The notes beneath the pieces were generated by a model that searched no databases, was not told the origin of the DNA, and was given only the letters and a program-made list of their open reading frames with translations. Shown one piece after another: positions 1 through 9,232 of a stretch of DNA of 64,000 nucleotides; within the stretch, counting starts at the first letter, position 1; the number at the start of each line of letters is the position of its first letter. The translations under genes and the position numbers were made by a program. This DNA comes from Nitrospira sp. (GTDB lineage Bacteria; Nitrospirota; Nitrospiria; Nitrospirales; Nitrospiraceae), in assembly GCA_015709715.1 (NCBI GenBank), contig CP054184.1:2589001-2653000 (forward strand). Direction: 5' to 3'.

Positions 1-1
1 G

Positions 2-1066
2 CTTGTGGAATTGATGATCGCCGTTCTGATCACGGTAGTCATTGTGGCGGCCACCCTGACGATGGTCGTCACATCGAATCGCGCCAATGTCGTCAATACT
101 CAAGTTGCGGATGCGCAACAAAATGTTCGATTGGGCATTGATCTGATCGCGCGTGACATCAAGCTTGCCGGTTATAACTACAACGCCACCGATCCAGGGA
201 CAGCAGCTGTGGGTGCGTGTAACACTACGATCGGCGCTATCGTAAGGCCAGTCGGTTTGCTGCCTCAGGACCAGGCTCCGGCAGCCGCTGATACCGGCCC
301 GGACGGTGTGTCCATGGTGCTTCCAATCAACGCGACCGGATGGACGCTGACTGCGGCGGTAGGGGGGACGCAGAATGCGCCTGCTCAGGACAATTCGATC
401 ACTCTCTCGAGCACGGCCATTGCCGAAATGAGTGCCCGCGGGCTTGGCGTCGGATCAACAATTTCGATCGGAGGGGCGCTGTCCAAGACTGTGGCATCTG
501 TGGGCGCCACCTCAATCGGCTTTGGAACAAACAACTATGTCGATGGGAAGTTTCCCATCGGCACACCTATTTATCTCATGCAATGCGTTCGGTATCAAGT
601 CGTAACCAACACGCCGGCGACGTGCGGGGGTGATGCGCCATGCCTGGTCAGAGACAATGTGCCGATAGTCGACGGGGTTGAAGATCTCCAAATTACCTAT
701 GCCTGCGATGGGTGCAATCAAACGGCTCCAAATCCACTTCTGCCAGATGGGGTTGTGGACAACCAAGACGGGTCGTCATCCATGGGATTGCCTACCTTCA
801 CCCAAGGAGATTTCATTTCGAACAACTCGTGGGCCGTCACTCCGTGGACGCCGGACAAGATTAAGATGGCGCAGGTCAGCCTCGTCGTTCGGCAAACCAA
901 GGAGGACCAGGGGTTAAACGAAAGAGGCACGCGTGGTATTAACACCACCGGCCCCGTCGTGGTCGGCGACCACGACCCTTCTGCAGATCCCACCTATAAC
1001 GAAACGACATATCAGCAGCAGCGACGGCGCGTCTTGGTCAGGACCATACAACCACGGAATCTGTAG
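2..1066 (+). CDS. PilW-like type IV minor pilin (5' end outside window)
   Basis: The reading frame is open from the first base, and the visible residues begin LVELMIAVLI, the hydrophobic pilin helix that normally follows a prepilin peptidase site (G/FTLVEL). The real start is therefore a few codons upstream of the window. The first 25 residues form the membrane/assembly helix; the rest (about 330 residues) is a Cys-containing periplasmic globular domain. Length and position directly before a PilX-like gene and pilY1 fit PilW. In this family the protein joins the minor pilin complex that primes pilus assembly with PilY1. The family is clear from the helix and gene order; the exact subfamily is inferred. 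Confidence 0.8.
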   Translation, partial: LVELMIAVLITVVIVAATLTMVVTSNRANVVNTQVADAQQNVRLGIDLIARDIKLAGYNYNATDPGTAAVGACNTTIGAIVRPVGLLPQDQAPAAADTGPDGVSMVLPINATGWTLTAAVGGTQNAPAQDNSITLSSTAIAEMSARGLGVGSTISIGGALSKTVASVGATSIGFGTNNYVDGKFPIGTPIYLMQCVRYQVVTNTPATCGGDAPCLVRDNVPIVDGVEDLQITYACDGCNQTAPNPLLPDGVVDNQDGSSSMGLPTFTQGDFISNNSWAVTPWTPDKIKMAQVSLVVRQTKEDQGLNERGTRGINTTGPVVVGDHDPSADPTYNETTYQQQRRRVLVRTIQPRNL

Positions 1067-1111
1067 CGGGCTGGCGTAATACGTGTGAAACACGAACGAA
1101 TCGAGATTGGC

Positions 1112-1696
1112 ATGCAGGATCAGCGTGGGATTGCCTTACTGACGGTGCTCTTGATGCTATTGATCCTCACCGTCTTGGGCATTGCTGCCATTACGGTGAC
1201 GGGTTTGGAGAATCGCATGGCTGGGTTCTTTCGCGGCACTGAAGCCGTGGTTGCAGCGGCGGATTCGTGCGAAGGTCTTGCGGCAAACATTATTCAGCAG
1301 ACGCTGGCCCCTCCTGGCGTGCTTCCGCCTTCCTTTGTTGCTCCGGCCGGTCCGGTTCCCACGGCCAATGCAGCTACGCTGTATGCGGAAATCTATGGGT
1401 ATGACCTGCCTTCTCCGCCGGCTGCGTCGAACACGCCTGCCTATAACCACTCAGACACTGCCAGCATCACACCAAATTTTGTGATGGATAACCTGCCCGG
1501 ATTTACGGTGAATGGCGACATTGATCTCCTCTACACCCATCAAAAGTACGGTCAAGGGGCAGGAGGGACAGGGTCTGTTGAAAAGGTCTACAGAATTACC
1601 TGCATGGCAAGCAACCCTGCGACCGGGTCGAATAGCACCGTCACGTCGGTGTATGGGTGCCTAGAGGGTGAAACGTGCGTGAAGAAAATCAACTAG
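1112..1696 (+). CDS. PilX-like type IV minor pilin
   Basis: The protein starts MQDQRG then IALLTVLLMLLILTVLG, a short charged leader followed by a long hydrophobic helix as in PilX N-terminal domains; Glu at helix position 5 is replaced, as is common in PilX. The remaining 160 or so residues are a Pro/Ala-rich domain with several cysteines (CEGLAANI, CMASN, CLEGETC). I prefer ATG 1112 because it gives a normal short prepilin leader; a GTG at 1085 in the same frame would add nine residues. It lies 45 bases after the PilW-like gene and precedes pilY1, so it probably belongs to the PilY1-priming minor pilin complex. Confidence 0.75.
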   Translation: MQDQRGIALLTVLLMLLILTVLGIAAITVTGLENRMAGFFRGTEAVVAAADSCEGLAANIIQQTLAPPGVLPPSFVAPAGPVPTANAATLYAEIYGYDLPSPPAASNTPAYNHSDTASITPNFVMDNLPGFTVNGDIDLLYTHQKYGQGAGGTGSVEKVYRITCMASNPATGSNSTVTSVYGCLEGETCVKKIN

Positions 1697-1721
1697 GCGA
1701 ACGGAATCAACGAGGTATGTC

Positions 1722-2042
1722 ATGAGCCACCAAGGCATGGTGCTGCGAGTGGTCCTGACGATGGCGCTCGGCTGCCCGCTGATGGCAGTTGTCGTGTCGG
1801 CTCAGACAACAGAGGGCGTCCTGCCCTTTTCGACTGTCGGGTTCCAGTCCGGTGTTGTAGACGAACTACAGAGCGCAACGATCCGTATCGACGGGCGGAG
1901 TTATGTGTTGAAGCCTAACGTCCTGGTGATCGACCACGAGGGCCAGCCCTTGGAGTTGGCGCGAATCGTGCGCACCTCACTGGTGTACTTTCATCTCAAG
2001 GAAGGCCACATCGATAAGATGATGGTCAAGTTACCTCAATAG
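1722..2042 (+). CDS. Small secreted protein in the pilY1 operon (PilY2-like position)
   Basis: A 106-residue protein with an N-terminal signal peptide (hydrophobic stretch about residues 8-27 ending VVSA-QTT). The mature part is a small beta-rich sequence that mentions no known catalytic motif. It sits between the pilX-like gene and pilY1, the place and size occupied by pilY2 in Pseudomonas. I cannot show homology to PilY2 by eye, so the link is positional. It overlaps nothing and is probably translated as part of the pilin operon. Confidence 0.7.
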   Translation: MSHQGMVLRVVLTMALGCPLMAVVVSAQTTEGVLPFSTVGFQSGVVDELQSATIRIDGRSYVLKPNVLVIDHEGQPLELARIVRTSLVYFHLKEGHIDKMMVKLPQ

Positions 2043-2114
2043 TGTTGGAAGGGGAAACTTATCTCACTCTCTGCCGAGTCTATGTGTGCGTGGTGTTGAG
2101 ATGAGGAGGCCAAT

Positions 2115-5100
2115 ATGATGCGTCGTATAGTGGTCGCGTTCGCGTTGATGGCGGGAAGCAGCATGGTTGTCGCCCTGGGGACAAGCAGGTGGGCGGAGGG
2201 TGCGGTTTCCAATGCGGACTATACTGCGGTCCCTCCCTTCGTCTCCAGCGCTACGACTCCGAACATCATCGTGGTCATGGATAACTCCGGCAGTATGAGC
2301 AATCGAGCCTGTGAGTCGACCTCCTGTGGGACCTTAGCCGATGGGAGCACTTCTACAACCACGACGTTTACGGACACGACGAGATACTCCGGTTACTTCG
2401 ATTCCTTGCGCTGTTATCTCTACGATACGGCAGATACTAGATTTGAAGAGGGGGCTGCGAAGACTGCGTTAAGTACACCATGTTCGGATACGGAATGGGA
2501 CGGAAATTTTCTGAATTGGGCTACGTTGCGCCGGTTTGATGCTGTAAAGCGAGCAATGATCGGTGGCGACTGTTTTGCAGCAAGAGCGGCCGATGGAACG
2601 TGTCCAGCGACGGGTACTCCTGCGCTTAAAACGGTTCGTGCTCAAGCGAGCGGTGTGTCGAGAGAGACTGTCAGTGTGGCGTCTGGTAGCGGGGCAAACG
2701 GCTATGAAGGGCGAATTCCATTAGCTGATCGCGGGAGCAATCCAAACCCGATATACATTCACACCGATGCAGCCTACTTCTGCGTCGAAAATGACAACAG
2801 TTTTGATAGCAACTGTGGAGACAGCTTCAGTCTTCGAAAATATCTCCTGAAAATTGGGTATGCGACTGAACCGACGGGTGTCATCCAGCAGATCGGAAGC
2901 AAAGCACGATTTGGATTGGTCGAGTTCAAGTCCAGTAGTGAAGGGGCCAGAATGTTGGTCGGTGCAGGCTCACGTCAGTCCATTGACTGGTCTGGGAGCA
3001 GCGTCGAGACCTTCAATACCAACATGGCTGCGATGGTGGATGCCGTGCAGGAATCCTATCCTTCAACCTGGACTCCTCTGGCGGAATCGCTATATGAGAC
3101 CGCTCGCTATGTGGCACAGATCCAGTCCACTTTCTCTTCTGGATATGTATATCCGATTGCCTTTTCTGGCGGTGTCTCCAATGGAGTGAACTTTGCGACG
3201 AGCGGGGCAGGATCCATCGGGATGAGCGAGATCAGTGCGCTAGGGGCGAGTGAGACGTGCCCGGCTGGTTATATAGCCAGTGCCTGCGGGCGCGACCCCT
3301 ATTTCTTTGGAAAGAACCATACACCGCCGTGGGCCTCGACCTCTCAGGTTGTCAATTGTTGTCGAACATTCGTCATCATTTTCACGGATGGTGAGCCGAC
3401 ACAAGATCAAAATATCCCAGCTGCCATTCAAGACCATGGTCATGCGCATCACGGGCAGCACTGCACCGGTAGCGATAATCTCGCTCCTCCGCGACCGATC
3501 GACTCCACGTGCAACACGCACTCGTTGACCCCATTTAGTGATTTGCTCTCCGAACACAAGACCTCCTATGCGGACAGTGGCAGCCATTACTTGGATGATG
3601 TCGCCTATTGGGCCCACACAAACGATCTCCGTCCCTGTAACGGAACCGCTGATGGAACGATTGCGGGTCTTGGTGTGACAGGACATTGTTTGCCTGGGAC
3701 CCAAAGCCTAACGGTATATTCATTCTTTGCGTTCGGCAATATCAACGGGCGAGGGATTTTGGCGCAAACCGCTCGATTGGGTGCGTTTGAGGATTCAAAT
3801 GGGGACGGGATCCCACAAACCAATGAGTGGGACCGGGAGAATAACTACACCGGCGCCGCCGTACCGGACGGCATCCCCGACGCGTATTTCGAATCATCCA
3901 ATGTTGATGACTTGCAGGATAAGCTCTTGGCCACGATCGCAAGTATTTTACGGCGTAGCTCGTCAGGCTCTTCGGTATCCGTGCTCGCCACTGCGTCCAC
4001 AGGTGAAGGAGCCTTATACCAGTCGTACTTCTATCCGAGTACGATCGAACCGTCCACATTAAGCGATGTGAAATGGACGGGCTATACGCAGGCTCTCTTC
4101 ATCGATACGTTTGGCAATACCCGTGAGGATACCAATCAGGACGGTCGCCAAGATTACAAGGTCGACAAAATCATTAAGACGCGATTCGATACGGTGTCCA
4201 ACTCGGTCAAAGTCGATAAGTATGTCGACAGTGACGGCGATGGAATGCCGAACGATCAGAATGGGGACGGACAGATAACCGTTGCCGACTGTAATCCTTG
4301 CGGTCAGCTACTTAGTGATATTCTTCCTATTTGGGAAGCGGGGAAGCAGCTTGCCCTGAAAGATTCTTCGACTCGAACGATCTTGACTTGGGTGGACTCC
4401 GATCACGATGGTTTTGTCGATGCCGGTGAACAGATTCCGTTTACGACAGCGAATGAAGCGGTGCTGCGACCATACCTTCGTGCTGCGTCCAGCGCTGAGG
4501 GGACCAAGATCATCAACTTTGTGCGGGGGTGTGAACCAGCGACCTGCGCCGAGCAGGCCACCACCAGAGATCGGCGCTTGCAGGTGCCAGCTGGAAGCTC
4601 GGCCTTAAAGGTATGGAAATTAGGCGATATCATTCACTCGACTCCTACCGTGGTGGCGGCGCCGAAGGACCGTCATGACGCGGTATACGGAGACCAGAGT
4701 TACTCGGCCTTTTTGCAGCTGTACCACAACCGTCGTCAGGTCGCTTATGTGGGAGGAAACGACGGTATGCTGCACGCATTCAATGCTGGATTCTATCATC
4801 CTGGCGACGACACCGGCGCCTCAGCTCCCGCGAATACCACCGAGCATGGCTGGTTTACCAAAAATCCAAACGATAATTCGACGGGGCAACCACTTGGAGA
4901 CGAGTTGTGGGGGTTTGTGCCATATGAACTGCTCCCACAATTAGAGTTCCTGTCGCGAGCTGACTATCAACACACCTACTATGTTGATTTGCCCTTGAAG
5001 GTTGCCGATGTCCGCATTTTTACACCGGATGCGGACCATCCAAACGGATGGGGCACGATCTTGATCGGTGGATTTAGGATGGGAGGCAGCTGCGGCGCAT

Positions 5101-6524
5101 GCACGGCGGGAACCGGAGCGCCGCCCATGACAGTCAACATCGGCGGAACAGACTACACCTTTTTAAGTTCCTACTTTGCCCTAGACGTCACGAATCCCGA
5201 GGTTGCGCCGAAACTCCTCTGGTCATTCAGCAGTTCAAATCTGGGGTTGGCCACCAGTGTCCCGGCGATCGTTCGCGTCAATCCCGGAGCCGATGCAATG
5301 GCCAGTCATACGAATGCCAAGTGGTACATGGTCGCTGGATCTGGTCCGACCGGTTATGACGCGAGCGTGACCCAAAGCGCAAAGGTGTTCGTGGTCGATC
5401 TTGCGACCGGCCCGGGTACTTCCAACAGTCTCGTCACCACCTTCTCAGTAGGTAGTTGGAATTCATACATCGGTGATATCACCGCGTTCGATCGGAATTT
5501 GGACTATCGCCATGACGTGGTGTATTTCGGTCGCGTGATTCACGATGGCTCGCTTCCTTGGCGAGGCAAGATTTATCGGCTCACGATGGGCGCCGGTGGG
5601 GCGACGGCTCCATTTGGTACGGTCACAAATCCTAATCAGTGGGGGATTTTGTCGGGAGCTTCCCGTGTGCCCACCGAAATGTTGGATACTCTTCCATCTA
5701 GCGCTGAGATGGGACCGGTTGCATCCGCACCCTCGGTAACGGTGGATGATGCGGCCAACGTGTGGGTATTTGCGGGCAGTGGCCGGTATTACAGCGGGAC
5801 GGATAAAACCGATCTCTCGACTCAATATTTCGTGGGCATGAAGGACTCCGTGCTGAATTCGGGATGTAATCAAACCGTCAGCGCTCTCAATTGCATGGAA
5901 AATAACCTCGTTGATGTCTCGAACGCGACCGTTTGTGTGGTCGGGGTGGGTGATTGCGGGTTACCGAGTGGTACGACGCAAGTGTCCGGTGTGACTGGCG
6001 CCACCAGTTTTACCCAGTTGATTGGGCTTGTCCAAAGTAAGGATGGCTGGTTCACGAAACTGGTCGAACCAGGCAGTCCTCCGTCGATTCCTCCATATGG
6101 GATTGGTGAGCGAGTGGTGAATAGCCCGACAGTGTTCGGAGGAGTCGTCTTTTTCCCAACGTTTACCCCTACGAATGATATTTGTGTGTCATCTGGGACG
6201 AGCCGACTGTGGGCGCTGTTTTACAAAACAGGCAGTGCCTATCAAGAGGCTATTATTGGAACGGCCACATCCGGAGCCAATCAGATAGTCAATAGGTTCG
6301 GCTCACTGGGCGAGGGGTTGGCCTTCGGAATTGTCGTCCATATGGGCTCTGGGAGGGATGGTGGGAGCCCATTTGGTCTATTGATCAACATGAGTCAAGG
6401 AAACTTTGGTGACTGCCCAACCTGTGGATTGGGAGGAAGCTCTGGAGGCCTTCCGAGTTCAAACATCGGGGCCAATGTAGCGGTCGACCCACGAAGTCGA
6501 TTCTTCTCATGGACCAGTTTATGA
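2115..6524 (+). CDS. pilY1: PilY1 pilus tip/biogenesis adhesin
   Basis: A 1469-residue secreted protein. After a signal peptide (residues 1-30) comes a von Willebrand A-like domain with the metal-site motif DNSGS (56-60) and a later IIFTDGEPTQD. The C-terminal half reads as the PilY1 beta-propeller (VAYVGGNDGMLHAFNAG, ELWGFVPYELLP). At least four acidic Asp/Asn-Gly loops of EF-hand or dockerin type occur: EDSNGDGIPQ, EDTNQDGRQD, DSDGDGMPND followed by NQNGDGQ-like sequence, and DSDHDGFVDAGE. PilY1 binds calcium through such a loop, caps pili and acts in adhesion and twitching. A strong Shine-Dalgarno GAGGAGG lies at 2103-2109; ATG 2115 and ATG 2118 are both possible. It is the largest gene of the pilin operon. 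Confidence 0.93.
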   Translation: MMRRIVVAFALMAGSSMVVALGTSRWAEGAVSNADYTAVPPFVSSATTPNIIVVMDNSGSMSNRACESTSCGTLADGSTSTTTTFTDTTRYSGYFDSLRCYLYDTADTRFEEGAAKTALSTPCSDTEWDGNFLNWATLRRFDAVKRAMIGGDCFAARAADGTCPATGTPALKTVRAQASGVSRETVSVASGSGANGYEGRIPLADRGSNPNPIYIHTDAAYFCVENDNSFDSNCGDSFSLRKYLLKIGYATEPTGVIQQIGSKARFGLVEFKSSSEGARMLVGAGSRQSIDWSGSSVETFNTNMAAMVDAVQESYPSTWTPLAESLYETARYVAQIQSTFSSGYVYPIAFSGGVSNGVNFATSGAGSIGMSEISALGASETCPAGYIASACGRDPYFFGKNHTPPWASTSQVVNCCRTFVIIFTDGEPTQDQNIPAAIQDHGHAHHGQHCTGSDNLAPPRPIDSTCNTHSLTPFSDLLSEHKTSYADSGSHYLDDVAYWAHTNDLRPCNGTADGTIAGLGVTGHCLPGTQSLTVYSFFAFGNINGRGILAQTARLGAFEDSNGDGIPQTNEWDRENNYTGAAVPDGIPDAYFESSNVDDLQDKLLATIASILRRSSSGSSVSVLATASTGEGALYQSYFYPSTIEPSTLSDVKWTGYTQALFIDTFGNTREDTNQDGRQDYKVDKIIKTRFDTVSNSVKVDKYVDSDGDGMPNDQNGDGQITVADCNPCGQLLSDILPIWEAGKQLALKDSSTRTILTWVDSDHDGFVDAGEQIPFTTANEAVLRPYLRAASSAEGTKIINFVRGCEPATCAEQATTRDRRLQVPAGSSALKVWKLGDIIHSTPTVVAAPKDRHDAVYGDQSYSAFLQLYHNRRQVAYVGGNDGMLHAFNAGFYHPGDDTGASAPANTTEHGWFTKNPNDNSTGQPLGDELWGFVPYELLPQLEFLSRADYQHTYYVDLPLKVADVRIFTPDADHPNGWGTILIGGFRMGGSCGACTAGTGAPPMTVNIGGTDYTFLSSYFALDVTNPEVAPKLLWSFSSSNLGLATSVPAIVRVNPGADAMASHTNAKWYMVAGSGPTGYDASVTQSAKVFVVDLATGPGTSNSLVTTFSVGSWNSYIGDITAFDRNLDYRHDVVYFGRVIHDGSLPWRGKIYRLTMGAGGATAPFGTVTNPNQWGILSGASRVPTEMLDTLPSSAEMGPVASAPSVTVDDAANVWVFAGSGRYYSGTDKTDLSTQYFVGMKDSVLNSGCNQTVSALNCMENNLVDVSNATVCVVGVGDCGLPSGTTQVSGVTGATSFTQLIGLVQSKDGWFTKLVEPGSPPSIPPYGIGERVVNSPTVFGGVVFFPTFTPTNDICVSSGTSRLWALFYKTGSAYQEAIIGTATSGANQIVNRFGSLGEGLAFGIVVHMGSGRDGGSPFGLLINMSQGNFGDCPTCGLGGSSGGLPSSNIGANVAVDPRSRFFSWTSL

Positions 6525-7546
6525 TAGCGAGCCGTGCAATCGCCGATGCGGGGAAGGTCCGGCTAGTTGGCTGCCTGACTTTCCCCCAGGCAGCACTCTC
6601 TGCAATCCTAACCCTCCTATTGGCGGCCCAGACCGGTTGCACATCATCACTCCAGGACGAGTCAGTCACAGTGGATCCTGCGAAATCTGGACAGCGCCCC
6701 GAAGTGCGTTTCGTCACAATTGTGCCGAATCCTCCGACTCTGGCGGCTCCAATTGGAGCTCATGTGGTTGTGAATAGTAGATCCGATGCGTCGCTGGTTA
6801 AGCATTTTCAGTGGATTGTGAATGGCACTCCACTCCTTGGTGCGACGGACTATGAACTCAAACAACAATATTTAAAGCGAGGCGATTCTATCGCCGTTGA
6901 GGTCGTTGTTGCGGATGGTGAGTTAGAAAGTCTTCCCTATCGTACTGAGCCTGTTGTTGTGACCAATACTCCACCTCTCGTCACGAGCGTGACTATTGAA
7001 GCAGATCCCGCCTTGCCAGCAAGTGGTCTTCTTGCAAAGGTCGACGTTGTCGATCCTGATCGCGACGACCTCCACTACCTGTATCGGTGGTTGCGCAATG
7101 GAAAATTGGTACAAGAGGGAGAGGAGAATAGACTCGACACTGCAGGATTTAGCCGAAAAGATACGGTGGCGGTGGAGGTGATTATTCGGGATGAGGAGGT
7201 CGCTACGTTACCAGTCCGAGCCGCGCCTATTGTGCTGGGGAACTCGCCCCCTCGTATTACTTCAACCCCCGCTGCAGTTGGTGGCCGAGAAGTATATGAG
7301 TATGTGGTGCAGGCGGATGATCCGGAGAGGGATGCAATCACCTTTGTGTTGGAAACAGCCCCGCCGGGCATGACTATTGATCGGAACTCCGGGCGTATCA
7401 GCTGGAGACTGATCCCTGGACCAGCTGGAACACATCGGGTTAAAGTCCTGGCGGATGATGGACAAGGAGGGATGGCTTGGCAAGAATTTGAACTCACTAT
7501 CCCATCTGCTTCTGATCTTGCCGTAGCCCCAACCTCTCGGGGGTAG
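6509..7546 (+). CDS. Putative lipoprotein with Ig/cadherin-like repeats, overlapping pilY1
   Basis: A 345-residue protein that begins 16 bases before the pilY1 stop, so it is very likely translationally coupled. After a hydrophobic segment (LSAILTLLLAAQTGC) there is a Cys near residue 44 that could be a lipidation site, although the lipobox is weak. Two repeated units follow (each with a WIVNG or WLRNG strand and a GDSIAVEVVVADGE or KDTVAVEVIIRDEE strand) and then a He_PIG/cadherin-like domain (DRNSGRISWRLIPGPAG). This points to an extracellular or periplasmic Ig-fold protein. The partner is probably PilY1 or the pilus; that is inferred from coupling alone. An in-frame ATG at 6521 is an alternative start. 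Confidence 0.75.
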   Translation: MDQFMIASRAIADAGKVRLVGCLTFPQAALSAILTLLLAAQTGCTSSLQDESVTVDPAKSGQRPEVRFVTIVPNPPTLAAPIGAHVVVNSRSDASLVKHFQWIVNGTPLLGATDYELKQQYLKRGDSIAVEVVVADGELESLPYRTEPVVVTNTPPLVTSVTIEADPALPASGLLAKVDVVDPDRDDLHYLYRWLRNGKLVQEGEENRLDTAGFSRKDTVAVEVIIRDEEVATLPVRAAPIVLGNSPPRITSTPAAVGGREVYEYVVQADDPERDAITFVLETAPPGMTIDRNSGRISWRLIPGPAGTHRVKVLADDGQGGMAWQEFELTIPSASDLAVAPTSRG

Positions 7547-7591
7547 TCTTCGTACGGTAGCCATCGGAATTCTTGCAGGCTTTTTGCGGCC

Positions 7592-7621
7592 TTGTTCCGG
7601 GCTTTCCGGTTTTGCTACAAT
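7592..7621 (+). promoter_or_regulatory. Sigma-70-like promoter of phoH-ybeY-ftsY
   Basis: A -35 like TTGTTC (7592-7597) and a -10 TACAAT (7616-7621) are spaced by 18 bases. Transcription would start near 7628, which makes any start codon before that point impossible on this transcript and supports GTG 7661 for phoH. The -35 is weak, the -10 good. Confidence 0.45.
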
Positions 7622-7660
7622 CCAGCTTCGAGTCTGCTGAAAGGAGTTCTCATCCCAGGC

Positions 7661-8716
7661 GTGCGCAAGATCAAATTACCTGAAGATACCAACACGGCTG
7701 TTCTCTTTGGGCACCATGATCGCCACCTCAAGCTCATTGAGGAAGAGTTCGGGGTGCGGCTGTCGGCTCGCGGCGAGGAAGTGACTTCAGAAGGGCCCAT
7801 TGCCGAGGTAAAGCAAGCGGAACGCCTGCTTCACGAACTTGCTGGACTGGTTAACGAAGGTTACGACCTCAAGCCGGATGATATAACCCACGCCCTGACG
7901 GCTGTCCGCCACAATCAAGACGTTCCGCTCAAGGACATCCTCGCGAGTTCTTCTCCCATCGTCACAAGAAAACGGTACATTGCGCCCAAGACTCCGACGC
8001 AGAAAAAGTATATCGATGCAATTGAAAAGCACGATATCGTGATCGGAATTGGTCCAGCCGGAACAGGGAAGACGTATCTGGCGATGGCGATGGCGGTCAA
8101 TGCGTTGCTGAGAAAGGATGTGAATCGCATCATTCTCGCCCGCCCGGCTGTGGAAGCAGGAGAGAAGCTGGGTTATCTGCCTGGCGATATGTACGCCAAG
8201 GTTAATCCGTACCTCCGGCCTCTCTACGATGCCTTGTTCGATATGATGGATATGGAACGAGCCAACCGTTTGATCGAGCGAGGAGATATTGAAATTGCAC
8301 CGCTTGCGTTTATGAGAGGACGTACCCTGAACGATTCCTTTGTGATTTTGGATGAAGCACAGAATGCGACCGCCGAGCAAATGAAGATGTTCCTCACCCG
8401 GTTGGGATTTCACTCAAAAGCTGTCGTGACCGGAGACATTACGCAGATTGACCTGCCGTCGGACCGAGCGTCCGGGCTTATCGAAGTAAGAGAGATTCTC
8501 AAGGGTATTCCCGGCATCGAGTTTGTGTACTTCAACGAGCGAGATGTCGTGCGTCACCGCCTCGTTCAAGAGATCATCAAGGCATATGATCGGCATGAGG
8601 CGGGTCAGCCGCCCTCCTCCCAGGCGCGCACTCATGAGTCTCCCTTCCGTGGGCATCGGTCCTCTCCTAAGAGTGTCCGTCCTTCCTCGACAGGCTCAAT
8701 AGGCCAGTCTCATTAA
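7661..8716 (+). CDS. PhoH-like ATPase
   Basis: A 351-residue PhoH family protein: an N-terminal KH-like part (about residues 5-60), then a P-loop ATPase with Walker A GPAGTGKTYLA, Walker B FVILDEAQNA and a conserved FMRGRTLNDSF stretch. PhoH proteins are cytosolic ATPases linked to RNA metabolism and often encoded with ybeY, as here. The GTG at 7661 has AAGGAG at 7641-7646 upstream and lies after the predicted promoter; the longer open frame from 7592 would start within the -35 element. The stop overlaps the ybeY start by one base (TAATG), so translation is coupled. Confidence 0.93.
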   Translation: MRKIKLPEDTNTAVLFGHHDRHLKLIEEEFGVRLSARGEEVTSEGPIAEVKQAERLLHELAGLVNEGYDLKPDDITHALTAVRHNQDVPLKDILASSSPIVTRKRYIAPKTPTQKKYIDAIEKHDIVIGIGPAGTGKTYLAMAMAVNALLRKDVNRIILARPAVEAGEKLGYLPGDMYAKVNPYLRPLYDALFDMMDMERANRLIERGDIEIAPLAFMRGRTLNDSFVILDEAQNATAEQMKMFLTRLGFHSKAVVTGDITQIDLPSDRASGLIEVREILKGIPGIEFVYFNERDVVRHRLVQEIIKAYDRHEAGQPPSSQARTHESPFRGHRSSPKSVRPSSTGSIGQSH

Positions 8717-9231
8717 TGGTCGTTTTCATCGGTATGCGGCTTCGGACATGGCGCTTGCAGAGGGGCGCGCTGCGGAAGCTTGCGTGTCACGTGTTGGAGG
8801 GAGTCGGTGAACCCCAGGCTCTGCTGAGTCTGGAGATTGTCGGCGACGATCGAATGCGGCGACTGAATCGGATGTTTCGACGTCGTGATAAGACGACGGA
8901 TGTTCTGGCCTTCGCCAGCCGGGAAGCGCCGGGCCCTCCTACGAGGTTGCTCGGCGACGTGGTGATCTCGCTCCCGCAGGCGATCCGGCAAGCCAGACGC
9001 CATCAGCATGGCTGTGATCGCGAGTTCGCCCTGCTTCTGATTCACGGTATTCTGCATCTGTGTGGCTATGACCATGAGCGGAGCCAGGCAGAGGCACGAC
9101 GAATGGCTCGGCGCGAACGGGATCTCCTCAGGCGGATCAGTCCGATTCCGCCACTGATTACGAAGAGGGTCGAAAAGATGCCCAATCCAGGTAAGACACC
9201 TATGGATTCGGGCGATAGGGGAAGAGGTTAA
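8716..9231 (+). CDS. ybeY: YbeY endoribonuclease (rRNA maturation factor)
   Basis: A 171-residue protein with the zinc-binding signature HGILHLCGYDHE; H110, H114 and H120 are the metal ligands. YbeY is a single-strand-specific metallo-endoribonuclease acting in 16S rRNA 3'-end maturation and ribosome quality control. Length matches the family, with a tail of about 25 residues after the domain. Its start overlaps the phoH stop by one base, and ftsY begins two bases after its stop, giving a tight three-gene operon. Confidence 0.95.
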   Translation: MVVFIGMRLRTWRLQRGALRKLACHVLEGVGEPQALLSLEIVGDDRMRRLNRMFRRRDKTTDVLAFASREAPGPPTRLLGDVVISLPQAIRQARRHQHGCDREFALLLIHGILHLCGYDHERSQAEARRMARRERDLLRRISPIPPLITKRVEKMPNPGKTPMDSGDRGRG

Positions 9232-9232
9232 G

